A DNA stretch of 64,000 nt, from positions 62,001-126,000 of the forward strand of contig NZ_BAFE01000003.1 in assembly GCF_000247995.1 (NCBI RefSeq), written 5' to 3'. Position 1 is the first letter of the stretch. Each line of letters opens with the position of its first letter. Positions 1 through 11,536 of the stretch are shown here, one piece after another. Both the position numbers and the translations under genes were made by a program. The stretch is from Mobilicoccus pelagius NBRC 104925 (lineage in GTDB: Bacteria; Actinomycetota; Actinomycetes; Actinomycetales; Dermatophilaceae). The notes under the pieces are model-generated. The model ran no database searches. It was not told the origin of the DNA and saw only the letters and a program-made list of their open reading frames with translations.

Positions 1-704
1 TCAACCAGGCGGTCGAGGATCCCGAGTACCTCGGCACGTTGCGTCGGAGCAACCGTGTCGTCCCCGACGGCATCGGCGTCAAACTCGCCGCCCGCTTCCA
101 AGGCCACGACATCAAGGAGAACCTCAACGGCACGGACCTGCTGCCGCGCCTCTGCGAACGCGCGGTCGCCGAAGGCCTGTCGCTGTACCTGTTCGGCGCT
201 CGACCGGGTGTCGCAGCGGCCGCTGCCGACGCTCTCGTCACCGCCCACCCAGGCCTGCGCATCGCGGGGACCCAACACGGTTATGTGATGCCCGAGGAGG
301 ACACCTCGGTCGTCGAGAAGATCAACGCCTCGGGTGCGGACATCCTCCTGGTCGCCCTCGGTGCCCCTCGCCAGGAGGAGTGGCTCGACCGCCACCGCGA
401 CGACCTCGACGTCGGCGTGGCGATGGGTGTGGGTGGCCTGTTCGACTTCTACTCGGGCCGGATCCCCCGCGCGCCCGTCTGGGTGCGCGAGATGGGTTTC
501 GAGTGGGTGTGGCGCCTCGCCCAGGAGCCCGGCCGTCTGTGGCGCCGGTACCTCGTCGGCAACCCCCTCTTCCTCCGGCGCGCAGCCTCGGAGGCTCGTC
601 GTATGCACGACGCCCCCACCACCGTGCAGCGTCCCCCTCTGCTCAACTACGGCCGATACGCACCGGCACCCCGCCGCAGGCAGGCAGAGCCCCGCACCGC
701 CTGA
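1..704 (+). CDS. WecG/TagA/CpsF-family glycosyltransferase, 5' end cut by window
   Basis: This is the C-terminal 233 or so codons of a GT26 (WecG/TagA/CpsF) glycosyltransferase. The family transfers a sugar, often ManNAc(A), to an undecaprenyl-pyrophosphate-linked acceptor at the inner membrane face during wall or capsule polymer synthesis. The frame is open from base 3 to the window edge, so the true start lies upstream. Family motifs are visible: VPDGIGV carrying the catalytic Asp, GTQHGY, LVALGAPRQEEWL, GVGGLFDFYSG, and the usual C-terminal EPGRLWRRYLVGNP. Family members have 240-260 residues, so only a short N-terminal part is missing. It converges on the ATP synthase operon, where atpC would be expected. 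The donor sugar cannot be deduced. Confidence 0.9.
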   Translation, partial: NQAVEDPEYLGTLRRSNRVVPDGIGVKLAARFQGHDIKENLNGTDLLPRLCERAVAEGLSLYLFGARPGVAAAAADALVTAHPGLRIAGTQHGYVMPEEDTSVVEKINASGADILLVALGAPRQEEWLDRHRDDLDVGVAMGVGGLFDFYSGRIPRAPVWVREMGFEWVWRLAQEPGRLWRRYLVGNPLFLRRAASEARRMHDAPTTVQRPPLLNYGRYAPAPRRRQAEPRTA

Positions 705-787
705 CGGTGTCCCCTCGCTCCCACCCACCGTCTCTCACGGCCGTGCGCGCCGACATCCCCGCCCCGGCGACCGCGACCGACGTGATG

Positions 788-836
788 ACACGGCTGCGGC
801 CCGGGTCCCCGTCGGGGATCCGGGCCGCAGCCGTGT
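788..836. terminator. Long hairpin terminator between wecG-like gene and atpD
   Basis: Arms 788-810 and 814-836 pair over 23 positions with one G-T wobble (805/819) and a 3-nt loop. There is no U-tract on either strand, as is common for actinobacterial terminators. It lies between convergent genes and probably serves both. Confidence 0.8.
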
Positions 837-858
837 CGGAGATCAGGACCTCAACAGG

Positions 859-2340
<1,482 letters not shown>

Positions 2341-3258
2341 TTACTTGGAGTCCGCGAGGGCATTGGCGCCGCCCACGATCTCGCTGATCTCTTGGGTGAT
2401 CTCGGCCTGGCGCGCCTCGTTGGCCAGCCGGGTGTAGGTCTTGATGAGGTCGTCGGCGTTGTCCGTCGCCGACTTCATCGCGCGCTGACGTGCCGCAAGT
2501 TCGGAGGCGGCGGCCTGCAGCAGGCAGTTGTAGATGCGGTGCGTGACGTACTGCGGGAGCACCGTGTCGAGGAGTTCCTTGCCGTTGGGCTCGAACTCGT
2601 ACAGCGGGTGCATGCTGTCCGGGCGGTGCCGGAGCGACTCCTCGTCGGTCGCGTCGTCCGCGTCGACGATCTCCAGCGGAAGGAGACGCAGCGTGCGCGG
2701 CTCCTGCACGACCATGGAGCGGAAACGCGTGGAGACGATGTGGACCTCGTCCACCGAGTCGGCTTCTTCACCGAGGTACGCCTCGAGGACGGCGTCGCTG
2801 ATCGACTTCGCCATCTCGTACGGCGGCGCGTCCGTCGAGTCCTCCCAGGACTCGGCGAACTCGCGGTTACGGAAGCTGTAGTACCGCATGGCCTTGCGAC
2901 CGACGAGGAAGGGGACGACCTCCTTGCCCTCGCTGCGCAGGCGCTCGATCACCCGCTCGCTCTCCTTGAGCACCGAGGAGGCGTAGGCGCCGGCGAGCCC
3001 ACGGTTGCTGGCCATGATGACGACCGCGACCCGCTTGGGGTCCTCGGCGGCCGTGATGAGGGGGTGCTCCAGCTCACCGTAGGACGCCACGGCCGAGAGC
3101 GCCCGGGTGAGGGCGGTCGAGTAGGGAGTGGTGTCGTCCACCCGCTGCCTCGCCTTGACGACGCGGGAGGCCGCCATGAGCTCCATCGCCCGAGTGATCT
3201 TCTTGATCGAGCTGACGGAGCGGATGCGCTGCCGGTACACCCGGATCTGCGCTCCCAT
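2341..3258 (-). CDS. atpG: ATP synthase F1 subunit gamma
   Basis: Central rotor shaft of F1, transmitting c-ring rotation to the catalytic hexamer. It has 305 residues. The N-terminal helix MGAQIRVYRQRIRSV followed by KKITRAMELMAASR, and the C-terminal helix containing RLANEARQAEITQEI, are the conserved coiled-coil halves of gamma. Actinobacterial gammas carry a loop insertion relative to E. coli, consistent with the length. It sits between atpA and atpD with short spacers. The rotor foot normally binds epsilon, which is not encoded in this operon. Confidence 0.97.
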   Translation of the reverse strand: MGAQIRVYRQRIRSVSSIKKITRAMELMAASRVVKARQRVDDTTPYSTALTRALSAVASYGELEHPLITAAEDPKRVAVVIMASNRGLAGAYASSVLKESERVIERLRSEGKEVVPFLVGRKAMRYYSFRNREFAESWEDSTDAPPYEMAKSISDAVLEAYLGEEADSVDEVHIVSTRFRSMVVQEPRTLRLLPLEIVDADDATDEESLRHRPDSMHPLYEFEPNGKELLDTVLPQYVTHRIYNCLLQAAASELAARQRAMKSATDNADDLIKTYTRLANEARQAEITQEISEIVGGANALADSK

Positions 3259-3372
3259 ATCTTTCCGCCCTTCTGTGGTTCGTGTGTGCGCGCGATGCTG
3301 TCGGTCTAGCTGCCGCCGCCCCGACCGGGCCCGAGATCACGGGCCCGGTCGGTGGGTCGGCGGGATGACCCG

Positions 3373-5007
<1,635 letters not shown>

Positions 5008-5108
5008 CGTTTCGTCTCTCTCCTGTCAGCTCCTCCGGCGGGGAGGCCGGGTGAGAAGCGTGTGCTGCTGGTTCATGATCGGCGGCGTCGGGCCGCCTGG
5101 CGGACGGG

Positions 5109-5921
5109 TCAGGCCGCGCCCATGGCGCGTCGTACGTCCTCGAGTCGTCGGGCCACGGTGCCGTCGATGAGTTCGCCACCGACCTTGACCCGCAGCCCAC
5201 CGAGGACGCTCGGGTCGACGGCCACGGTGACGAACATCTTGTGGCCGTACACCCGGGCGAGACCGGCGGCGAGCCGCTCCTGCTGTTCCCAGGAGAGCGG
5301 CACCGCGCTCGTCACGACGGCGGTCATCTGGTCACGGCGTCGTGAGACGACGTCGAACTGCTCCTCCATCACGGCCGCGAACTTGCGCCCACGGGGGTGC
5401 AGCAGCGGTCGTTGTGCGAGCCACACGGTGTCGGGCAGTGCCCGACCCGCCAGGAGATCGATGACGAGTTGCGCCCGGTGGCGACCGTCGACGTCGGAGC
5501 GGCTCAGCGAGCGGTCCAACTCCTTGTCGGCGGCGACGAGACGCTCGAAGCGGAACAGCTCGTCCTCGACCCGGTCGACGACGTCGTCCTGCTCGGCCGC
5601 GGCGAACACGGCTTCGAAGCCGAGGCGTTCGAGTGCGTCGACGAGGTCGCGTTCGGTGGCCCACCGGCCCCCCACGACGGTCTCGAGGACCGCCATCGTG
5701 GACTCGGCGATACGGCCCCCGAAGAGGCGCCGGACCAGCTCCCGCTTGGGCTCGGCCTCTCGCGAGGGGTCACCCACGGCACGGCGGACCTGTGAGTTGC
5801 CGTCGATGGCCTCGCCCACGGCGAACAGCTCGCCGGCAAGCGTGCGGGCGTCGATTCCGGGGAGCGCCTCGTTGAGGGCGCGCACGGACTCGGTCCACGA
5901 ACCACGCGAGAGGCCGTCCAT
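5109..5921 (-). CDS. atpH: ATP synthase F1 subunit delta
   Basis: Peripheral stalk subunit linking alpha3beta3 to subunit b (OSCP equivalent). It has 270 residues, the long actinobacterial form rather than the 177 of E. coli. The C-terminal third carries the conserved pattern SAVPLSWEQQERLAAGL followed by VDPSVLGGLRVKVGGELID, typical of OSCP/delta. Its ATG (5919-5921) overlaps the atpF stop by one base (TGATG), indicating translational coupling. Unlike in mycobacteria, b and delta are separate proteins. Confidence 0.95.
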   Translation of the reverse strand: MDGLSRGSWTESVRALNEALPGIDARTLAGELFAVGEAIDGNSQVRRAVGDPSREAEPKRELVRRLFGGRIAESTMAVLETVVGGRWATERDLVDALERLGFEAVFAAAEQDDVVDRVEDELFRFERLVAADKELDRSLSRSDVDGRHRAQLVIDLLAGRALPDTVWLAQRPLLHPRGRKFAAVMEEQFDVVSRRRDQMTAVVTSAVPLSWEQQERLAAGLARVYGHKMFVTVAVDPSVLGGLRVKVGGELIDGTVARRLEDVRRAMGAA

Positions 5922-6571
5922 CAGCGCTCGACCTCCTGGGCACCCGTGAGGGACCCGGGCGCGTCGTCGCCGACGGACTCACGCCGGACGTCGCCGGCCT
6001 CGAGGTCGGCGAGGAAGCGCTCGACGATCCCGCTCTGGCGGGTCTCGTCGTGGAGGGACTCCCCGACGATGCGGCTCGCGAGATCGGTCGACAGGCGACC
6101 GATGTCGGCGCGCAGGCTCGTCATGGCCTGCTGACGCTCGGCCTCGATCTGCTTGTGCGCGGACTCGGTGATCCGAGCCGCCTCGGCCTGGGCCTCACTG
6201 CGCATCTCCGCGATGATGCCGGCGCCCTGCTCGCGCGCCTCCTCGCGAATGTGCGCGGCCTCGGTACGGGCGTCTGCGAGCTGGGCCTCGTAACGCCGCT
6301 TGGCGTCCTCGGCCTCGGCCAGCGCACGCTCGGCCCGACCCATGTCGCCCTCGATCGCCTCGGTGCGCTCGGCGTAGGCGCGCTCCATGCGGGGCACGAC
6401 GACCTTGAGCACGAAGACGAAGAACGCGGCGAAGATCAGGAGGCCGAAGACGAGTTCTCCGGTGTGCGGCAGGATCGGGAGCGCGGTGCCGTCGGCACCG
6501 CCGCCCCCGCCCTCACCGCCGCCCGCAGCGGGGGCGAGACCCACGACTGCGTGCATCAGATTGAGCTGCAC
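5921..6571 (-). CDS. atpF: ATP synthase F0 subunit b
   Basis: Peripheral stalk subunit anchored in the membrane. It has 216 residues. A Gly/Ala-rich N-terminus (GGGEGGGGGADG) precedes one membrane helix (about residues 39-57, ending KVVVPRMERAY) and a long charged coiled coil rich in Glu, Arg and Ala. The GTG start at 6571 is supported by an AGGAGA five bases upstream; a later in-frame ATG (residue 6) has no such site. The glycine-rich leader before the membrane helix is longer than in E. coli b (156 residues). It overlaps atpH by one base. Confidence 0.95.
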   Translation of the reverse strand: MQLNLMHAVVGLAPAAGGGEGGGGGADGTALPILPHTGELVFGLLIFAAFFVFVLKVVVPRMERAYAERTEAIEGDMGRAERALAEAEDAKRRYEAQLADARTEAAHIREEAREQGAGIIAEMRSEAQAEAARITESAHKQIEAERQQAMTSLRADIGRLSTDLASRIVGESLHDETRQSGIVERFLADLEAGDVRRESVGDDAPGSLTGAQEVER

Positions 6572-6650
6572 GTGATTCTCCTAATACCGGTCGGTCGATG
6601 GCCCCGGCGCGGGTGCACCGGTGTCGTCGGCCGAGATGAACCGACGGGCG

Positions 6651-6845
6651 TCAGCGTGCGAGGAAGAACAGGACGAAGCCGAGGATCGCAAGGGCTTCGG
6701 CGACAGCGAAGCCGAGGATGGCGAGCGGCTGCAGGATGTTACGGGCCTCGGGCTGGCGGGCGACGCTGTTGATGAGCGAGCTGAAGATCCAGCCGATCGC
6801 GAGGGCCGGGCCGAGGGTGGCGATGCCGTAACCGATGAGTTCCAT
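6651..6845 (-). CDS. atpE: ATP synthase F0 subunit c
   Basis: Proteolipid of the rotor ring, carrying the ion-binding carboxylate. It is only 64 residues, short for the family (about 70-80). Two membrane helices flank the polar loop ARQPE (29-33). The proton-carrying acid is Glu50 in FAVAEALAILG, and no sodium-type ligand pattern is obvious. The first helix has GYGIATLGPALAIGW, where the family's GxGxGxG ring-packing motif is replaced by GxAxAxG (12-18). The ATG at 6845 has AGAGGA upstream. It lies between atpB and atpF. Confidence 0.96.
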   Translation of the reverse strand: MELIGYGIATLGPALAIGWIFSSLINSVARQPEARNILQPLAILGFAVAEALAILGFVLFFLAR

Positions 6846-6933
6846 GGGGTCCTCTCTCAGGGTGTGTCCGCAGGGGGGTTCCCCCGTGGAGCGTTCTTGG
6901 TGGTGCGGTTGTCGGACGGTGAAGTGTGTGGGC

Positions 6934-7755
6934 TCAGTGCTCGTCGGCGATGGCGCTGTGGATGTACGAGGCGGTGAGCAGGGTGAAGACGTACGCCTGG
7001 AGGCTTTGGATCAGGACCTCGAACAGGGTGAAGATGATGGCCATGGCGAACGACCCGACGCCGGCGATGGCGTTGAACGCGGTACCGCTGAAGAGGAGGA
7101 ACTCGCCACCGAGGATGAACAGCACGAGCAGCATGTGCCCGGCGAACATGTTGCCGAAGAGACGCAGCGTGAGCGTGAGTGGCTGGGTGATGAACTTGGT
7201 GATGAACTCCAGCACGAAGATCGCAGGGACGATCCAGGCGGGGAGGCCGCTCGGGACGAGGCTCTTGAAGTAGCCACCGAAGCCGTGCTTGCGGACACCG
7301 ACGAAGTGGTACGTCAGGTAGACGACGAGCGTGAGGGCGATGGGGAAGCCGATTCGCGCCGTGGTCGGGTTCTGGAAGGGCGGGATGACACCGGCCAGGT
7401 TGTTCACCCAGATGAACATGAAGAGCGCGAAGAGCAGCGGCACGAACTGCCGGAAGTCGCGGGCGCCGATCATGTCGCGACCCACGCCGTTGCGGACGAA
7501 GTCGTAGACGTACTCGAGCATGAACTGGCTCTTGGTGGGGACCGCCGAGGCGCGCCGCGTGGCGAACCAGAGGAAGAGGGACACCAGGGCCGTGACGCAG
7601 AGGGAGACGAGCATCGGGCGGGTGAACGCCCACTCCCCGCTCGTGCCGAACAGCGGGTGCCAGAAGTCGGCCGGGGCCGGCGGGATGAAGCCCTCACCGT
7701 TGCCGGAAGCGGCGGCCCAGGCGGGCAGCAACGCGGCGACCTGCACGTGACTCAC
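6934..7755 (-). CDS. atpB: ATP synthase F0 subunit a
   Basis: Membrane stator subunit forming the proton half-channels against the c-ring. It has 273 residues with five to six hydrophobic segments. The helix bearing the essential Arg is recognisable as LTLTLRLFGNMFAGH, and the C-terminal helix as LTASYIHSAIADEH. The GTG start at 7755 has GAGGAG five bases upstream and overlaps the preceding gene's stop by 4 nt (GTGA). It follows the atpZ-like gene and precedes atpE. Confidence 0.97.
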   Translation of the reverse strand: MSHVQVAALLPAWAAASGNGEGFIPPAPADFWHPLFGTSGEWAFTRPMLVSLCVTALVSLFLWFATRRASAVPTKSQFMLEYVYDFVRNGVGRDMIGARDFRQFVPLLFALFMFIWVNNLAGVIPPFQNPTTARIGFPIALTLVVYLTYHFVGVRKHGFGGYFKSLVPSGLPAWIVPAIFVLEFITKFITQPLTLTLRLFGNMFAGHMLLVLFILGGEFLLFSGTAFNAIAGVGSFAMAIIFTLFEVLIQSLQAYVFTLLTASYIHSAIADEH

Positions 7756-8090
7756 GTGGTCTCCTCATTCGTCGTACGGGGTGCGGATGTCGCGATGGGG
7801 GTCTGGACCGTGGCGTGAGGCGCGGCGCTCTGGCTCCCGGGAACGTCCTTGGTGGAGGTGTCGGACCCACCGTACCGAAGCCAGATCACATATAGCGCCA
7901 AAGCGAGGCCGATCAGTACGCCGAGCGCGACGAGAAAGGTGGTGTGGAACAGGCGGTCGAGCCCGTGGCCGATGAGGCCGAAGGTGCCCGGGCCCGCCAG
8001 GAGGTACGCGGTGACCGCGGTTCCGGCGTCGTCCTGGACGGTGTGCCGGACCGCGTCGTGGGTGGGATCGTGCGCGGGGTCGTGCGTCAT
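7752..8090 (-). CDS. AtpZ/AtpI-family small membrane protein of the atp operon
   Basis: A 112-residue protein whose centre (AGPGTFGLIGHGLDRL followed by a hydrophobic stretch and LALYVIWLRYG) matches the ATPase gene-1 (AtpZ) pattern of a Gly-x-x-Gly-x-x-x-Asp hairpin and two membrane helices. Such proteins help c-ring assembly or magnesium/proton handling in other bacteria; the role here is inferred. The N-terminus is a His/Asp-rich repeat (HDPAHDPTHDAVRH), possibly metal-binding. The start is the ATG at 8088-8090, which overlaps the upstream stop in ATGA. The C-terminal 40 residues are polar and probably disordered. Confidence 0.75.
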   Translation of the reverse strand: MTHDPAHDPTHDAVRHTVQDDAGTAVTAYLLAGPGTFGLIGHGLDRLFHTTFLVALGVLIGLALALYVIWLRYGGSDTSTKDVPGSQSAAPHATVQTPIATSAPRTTNEETT

Positions 8091-8575
8091 CGCACGACCT
8101 CTTCGTCCGTCGGTATGGCGACGGTGGGGTACAGCAGCTGGCGGGTGTGCATGAGCACCCCGACGAGGGACGCCTGCCAGAGGAGAGCCGCAGCGAGCGC
8201 GCCGTACCCGAAGGCGACGGCGTCGAGCGCGGGGAGGGACGACGGCGCCTTCTGCGACTGCGTCCACAGGGCGAGGAGCGCGAGGACCTGGAATCCGAGG
8301 ACGCTCAGCACTCCGGGCAGGACGAGTGCCTCGTGGGCCTCGAGGACGAGACGTAGGCCGAGGAGCCCGGCGCAGAGGAAGAGGGCAGTGAGGCCGACGC
8401 CGGCGAGGGCGCTCGTGGCGATCGCCGGGCCACCGGCGAGGAGTCCCACCCCGTAGGCGAGGGGCGCGAGCCCCAGCATCGAGGCGGATCCCAGGACGAA
8501 CAGTCGTCCCCAGACGCGACGGTTGCCCGAAGGAGCCACGCCGCGCGGGGCTGAACTCGTCGTCGAGACCTTCAC
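8087..8575 (-). CDS. Four-helix membrane protein in AtpI position
   Basis: About 162 residues, starting most plausibly at the GTG at 8573-8575 (AGG about 10 bases upstream); no in-frame ATG lies near. Four hydrophobic segments are visible (LFVLGSASMLGLAPLAYGVGL, SALAGVGLTALFLCAGLLG, LPGVLSVLGFQVLALLALW, AFGYGALAAALLWQASLVG). Position, size and topology match AtpI of other atp operons, but I see no diagnostic motif, so the name is withheld. It lies 119 bases after the WecA-like gene and overlaps the atpZ-like gene by 4 nt. Confidence 0.65.
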   Translation of the reverse strand: MKVSTTSSAPRGVAPSGNRRVWGRLFVLGSASMLGLAPLAYGVGLLAGGPAIATSALAGVGLTALFLCAGLLGLRLVLEAHEALVLPGVLSVLGFQVLALLALWTQSQKAPSSLPALDAVAFGYGALAAALLWQASLVGVLMHTRQLLYPTVAIPTDEEVVR

Positions 8576-8694
8576 GAAGGGGAAAACCTCACTCTGGGCA
8601 GCACGCCGGGGCGCACTCCCTACTGCGGCAAAGCAGTCGGAGGACGCTGGTGGCGCTGGGTGGCAGGAGTGCCGATGTCGGCGTTTGGAAACTA

Positions 8695-9795
8695 TCACAC
8701 GCGGCGACGGCGCACCCATTCCGGCAGGCGTGCCGTGAGGGCGATCGCGGCGACGACGCCGACGGCGATGACGAGGAGCGGGAGCGGGCCGCTGACGAAC
8801 GCGAAGGAGGTCGCGCCGAACGCGATGATCGCCGCCCACAGGTAGAGGAGGAGCACCGCGCCCCGATGGGAGTGTCCGAGGTGGAGCATGCGGTGCTGGA
8901 GGTGCTGGGCGTCCGGATGCCAGGGGCGCTGGCCCCGGCGGGTGCGACGCACGACGGCGAGGGTCATGTCGAGCAGCGGGATCGACATGATCGCGAGCGG
9001 CAGGGCGATGGGCAGCGCGATCGCCACCGTCGCGTTGCGGCTCACCTCGACGGTGGGGTCGACGTTGCCCATCATCGAGATCGTCGCGGCCGACAGGAGC
9101 AGGCCGAGGAGGAGCGCACCTGCGTCCCCCATGAAGAGGCGCGCGGGATGGAAGTTGTGCGGGAGGAACCCGAGGCAGCAGCCGAGGAGCGCCGCGGTGA
9201 CGAACGTCGCCGTCGAGAAGACGTTCGGCGGGTTGTACTGGAACGACAGCTGGTAGGCGTAGAGGAAGAACGCGAGCGACGCGATCGCGACGATGCCCGC
9301 GGCGAGGCCGTCGAGCCCGTCGATGAAGTTCACGGCGTTGATCGTCACGATGACGATCGCGACCGTCAGCGCCATGAGGACGGGCGCGGGCAGCACGGTG
9401 ACACCGAACAGCGGCAACGAGAGGAGCTGCACGCCCATCCCCGCCATCGCGCCGGCCGCGATGATCTGCCCCGCGAGCTTCGTGAGCCAGTCGAGCTCCC
9501 GTACGTCGTCGATCGCGCCGACGAGGGTGATGAGGACGGCGCCGAGGCAGATGCCGAGGATCTCGGGGTTGGCGAAGATCTGCGAGAGGTGCTCGAGACG
9601 GGTGGCGACGAGCACGGAGGCGAGGAAGCCGAACAGCATCCCCACTCCCCCGAGCCGCGGGACGGGCACGGTGTGGACGTCCCGGGCACGCACCGCCGTC
9701 ATGGCCCCGATGCGCACGGCCACGACGCGCACGAGCGGGGTGAGGCCGAACGTGACGGCCGCGGCCACGACGAAGACGAGCAGGTACTCGCGCAT
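8695..9795 (-). CDS. MraY/WecA-family undecaprenyl-phosphate phosphoglycosyltransferase
   Basis: Polytopic enzyme that moves a HexNAc-1-phosphate, usually GlcNAc-1-P from UDP-GlcNAc, onto undecaprenyl phosphate, the first membrane step for wall glycopolymers. It has 366 residues and about 10-11 membrane helices. Family motifs are present: the cytoplasmic HTVPVPRLGGVGM, the DDVRELDW pair of Asp, NAVNFIDGLDGLAAG, and the C-terminal HPARLFMGDAGALLLG. The ATG at 9793-9795 lies 10 bases after the sua5 stop. This location between sua5 and the atp operon is conserved in actinobacteria. It could supply the WecG-like or polysaccharide enzymes elsewhere in the window (inference). Confidence 0.92.
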   Translation of the reverse strand: MREYLLVFVVAAAVTFGLTPLVRVVAVRIGAMTAVRARDVHTVPVPRLGGVGMLFGFLASVLVATRLEHLSQIFANPEILGICLGAVLITLVGAIDDVRELDWLTKLAGQIIAAGAMAGMGVQLLSLPLFGVTVLPAPVLMALTVAIVIVTINAVNFIDGLDGLAAGIVAIASLAFFLYAYQLSFQYNPPNVFSTATFVTAALLGCCLGFLPHNFHPARLFMGDAGALLLGLLLSAATISMMGNVDPTVEVSRNATVAIALPIALPLAIMSIPLLDMTLAVVRRTRRGQRPWHPDAQHLQHRMLHLGHSHRGAVLLLYLWAAIIAFGATSFAFVSGPLPLLVIAVGVVAAIALTARLPEWVRRRRV

Positions 9796-9804
9796 CCCCC
9801 CGGC

Positions 9805-10587
9805 TCAGTCCTTGCCGGTCGGGCGGGTCGCGTCGGGGTTGACGGTCGTCTCGACACGCTCGGCAGGGACATCCGGGGTGCCCGCGGCACCCATGGCGTC
9901 CTCGGGCAGATCGGCGTCGTTCACGTCGGCCCACTCGCCCTCGGGCTCCCTGTCGGACGCCGCGAGGAACTCGCGGATCTCCTCCTCGGGGATCGCGCCG
10001 TGGCGGAGGACGACGGGTACGTCGCCGGTGCAGTCGACGATCGTCGACGCCTCCCCGTCGCTGCTGCGGCCGCCGTCGAGGTAGACGGTGACGCTCGGGC
10101 CGAGCTGCGTCGCGGCCTCGACGACGGTGCGGGCCGGCGGTTCGCCGTGGCGGTTGGCGCTCGTGACGGCCATCGGGCCCGTCTCGGCGAGGAGCTGGAG
10201 GGCGAGGGGGTTGTCGGGCATCCGTACGGCGACGGTGCCGTTGGTCTCGCCGAGATCCCACATGAGGGAGGCCTGCGCGCGGAGCACGAGCGTGAGCGCC
10301 CCGGGCCAGTAGTGGTCGACGAGACGCCGCGCATAGTCGGGCACGGCGGTGGCGAGACCGTCGACGGTGCGGGGGCTGGGCACGAGGACCGGCGGCGGCA
10401 TCTCCCGCCCGCGGCCCTTGGCCTCGAGGAGCGAGGCGACCGCGGCGGCGTCGAAGGCGTCGGCGCCGATGCCGTACACGGTGTCGGTGGGGAGGACGAC
10501 GAGACGGCCGGCGCGGACGGCGTCGGCGGCCGCGCGCAGACCCTCCTCGCGCCCCGCGTCGTCGTGACAGTCGATGACGGGGCTCAT
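9805..10587 (-). CDS. L-threonylcarbamoyladenylate synthase (Sua5/TsaC)
   Basis: Makes L-threonylcarbamoyl-AMP from Thr, bicarbonate and ATP for the t6A modification of ANN-decoding tRNAs. It has 260 residues. The YrdC fold is recognised from VLPTDTVYGIGADAF, the KGRGREMPPPVLVPS segment, the PGALTLVL motif, and the SANRHGEPPA signature. The C-terminal 40 residues are acidic and probably disordered. The ATG at 10585-10587 is preceded by TAGACT ending 7 bases upstream, a leaderless arrangement that shares bases with the prmC stop codon. It lies between prmC and the WecA-like gene. Confidence 0.93.
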   Translation of the reverse strand: MSPVIDCHDDAGREEGLRAAADAVRAGRLVVLPTDTVYGIGADAFDAAAVASLLEAKGRGREMPPPVLVPSPRTVDGLATAVPDYARRLVDHYWPGALTLVLRAQASLMWDLGETNGTVAVRMPDNPLALQLLAETGPMAVTSANRHGEPPARTVVEAATQLGPSVTVYLDGGRSSDGEASTIVDCTGDVPVVLRHGAIPEEEIREFLAASDREPEGEWADVNDADLPEDAMGAAGTPDVPAERVETTVNPDATRPTGKD

Positions 10588-10594
10588 GATGCGC

Positions 10595-10600
10595 AGTCTA
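10595..10600 (-). promoter_or_regulatory. -10 box for leaderless sua5 transcript
   Basis: TAGACT on the minus strand ends 7 bases before the sua5 ATG, matching the actinobacterial TANNNT rule for leaderless mRNAs. Its first three bases are the prmC stop codon TAG, so it would be an internal operon promoter. Confidence 0.5.
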
Positions 10601-11536
10601 GGAGGCCCGACCGGATGCGTCGGTGCGGCGTGCGCGCACGGCGCGTGGCCGGTCGGTGAGGTCGGTGTGGGCGGTGACGTCCGTCCAGGCCTCGCCGGCG
10701 CGGAGATGGGCGACGAGCGCGTCGGACTGCACGTCGGCGTGTTCCATGACGAGGACCCCGCCGGGGCGGAGGAGGGGCGCCGCGGCGTGGGCGACGGCCC
10801 GAGGGATCTCGAGGCCGTCGTCTCCCCCGCCGTACAGCGCCCGGGGCGGGTCGTGGCGGGCGACCTCGGCGTCGACGGGGATCGCACCCGGGGGGATGTA
10901 GGGCGGGTTGCTCACGACGACGTCGACGGTGCCGCGCAGCGGAGCGACGGTGGGGAGGTCGCCGGTGACGTCGTCGTCGTGGAGGGTGACTGGCAGGCCC
11001 GTCCCCGCGATGTTGCGTCGCGCCCAGGGCAGGGCCTCCGACGACGTCTCGACGGCGTGGACCCGCGAGCCGGGGACCTCGTCGGCGATCGCGAGCGCGA
11101 GCGCGCCCGAGCCCGTGCAGAGGTCGACGACGACGGGACGGTCGATTCCGGCGCAGGCGGCGATGGCGAGGTCGGCGACGGTCTCCGTCTCGGGGCGCGG
11201 CACGAACACGCCCGGCCCGACGGCGAGGTCGAGTCTGCGGAAGGGCGCGGTGCCGGTGAGGTGCTGGAGCGGTTCGCGCGCGCAGCGGCGGTCGAGGAGC
11301 GCGGCGAAACGAGGCGCGAGGTCCGCCGGGAACCGCCGCCCGAGGACCGCGCGACGCTGGAGCTCGCCCGTGTCGATCTCGAGGACGAACGCGAGAAGGG
11401 AGTGGGCGTCCGCGTGCGGCGAGGCCACCCCGGCCTCGACGAGACGCGAACGGGTGTGCCGGAGGACCTCGGCGAGGGGCGCACCCACCTCCTGCGGCGC
11501 GGCCTCGGCGCCGGCCCCCGACCCGGGAGTGCTCAC
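10598..11536 (-). CDS. prmC: Release factor glutamine methyltransferase
   Basis: Methylates the Gln of the GGQ motif in release factors using S-adenosylmethionine. It has 312 residues with an N-terminal helical domain and a class I methyltransferase domain. The cofactor motif [15 protein letters not shown] (about 136-150) and the catalytic SNPPYIPP (209-216) are both present. The GTG at 11534-11536 overlaps the prfA stop as GTGA, so start choice and coupling to prfA, its substrate, are well supported. The stop codon TAG doubles as part of a likely sua5 promoter. Confidence 0.95.
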   Translation of the reverse strand: MSTPGSGAGAEAAPQEVGAPLAEVLRHTRSRLVEAGVASPHADAHSLLAFVLEIDTGELQRRAVLGRRFPADLAPRFAALLDRRCAREPLQHLTGTAPFRRLDLAVGPGVFVPRPETETVADLAIAACAGIDRPVVVDLCTGSGALALAIADEVPGSRVHAVETSSEALPWARRNIAGTGLPVTLHDDDVTGDLPTVAPLRGTVDVVVSNPPYIPPGAIPVDAEVARHDPPRALYGGGDDGLEIPRAVAHAAAPLLRPGGVLVMEHADVQSDALVAHLRAGEAWTDVTAHTDLTDRPRAVRARRTDASGRAS

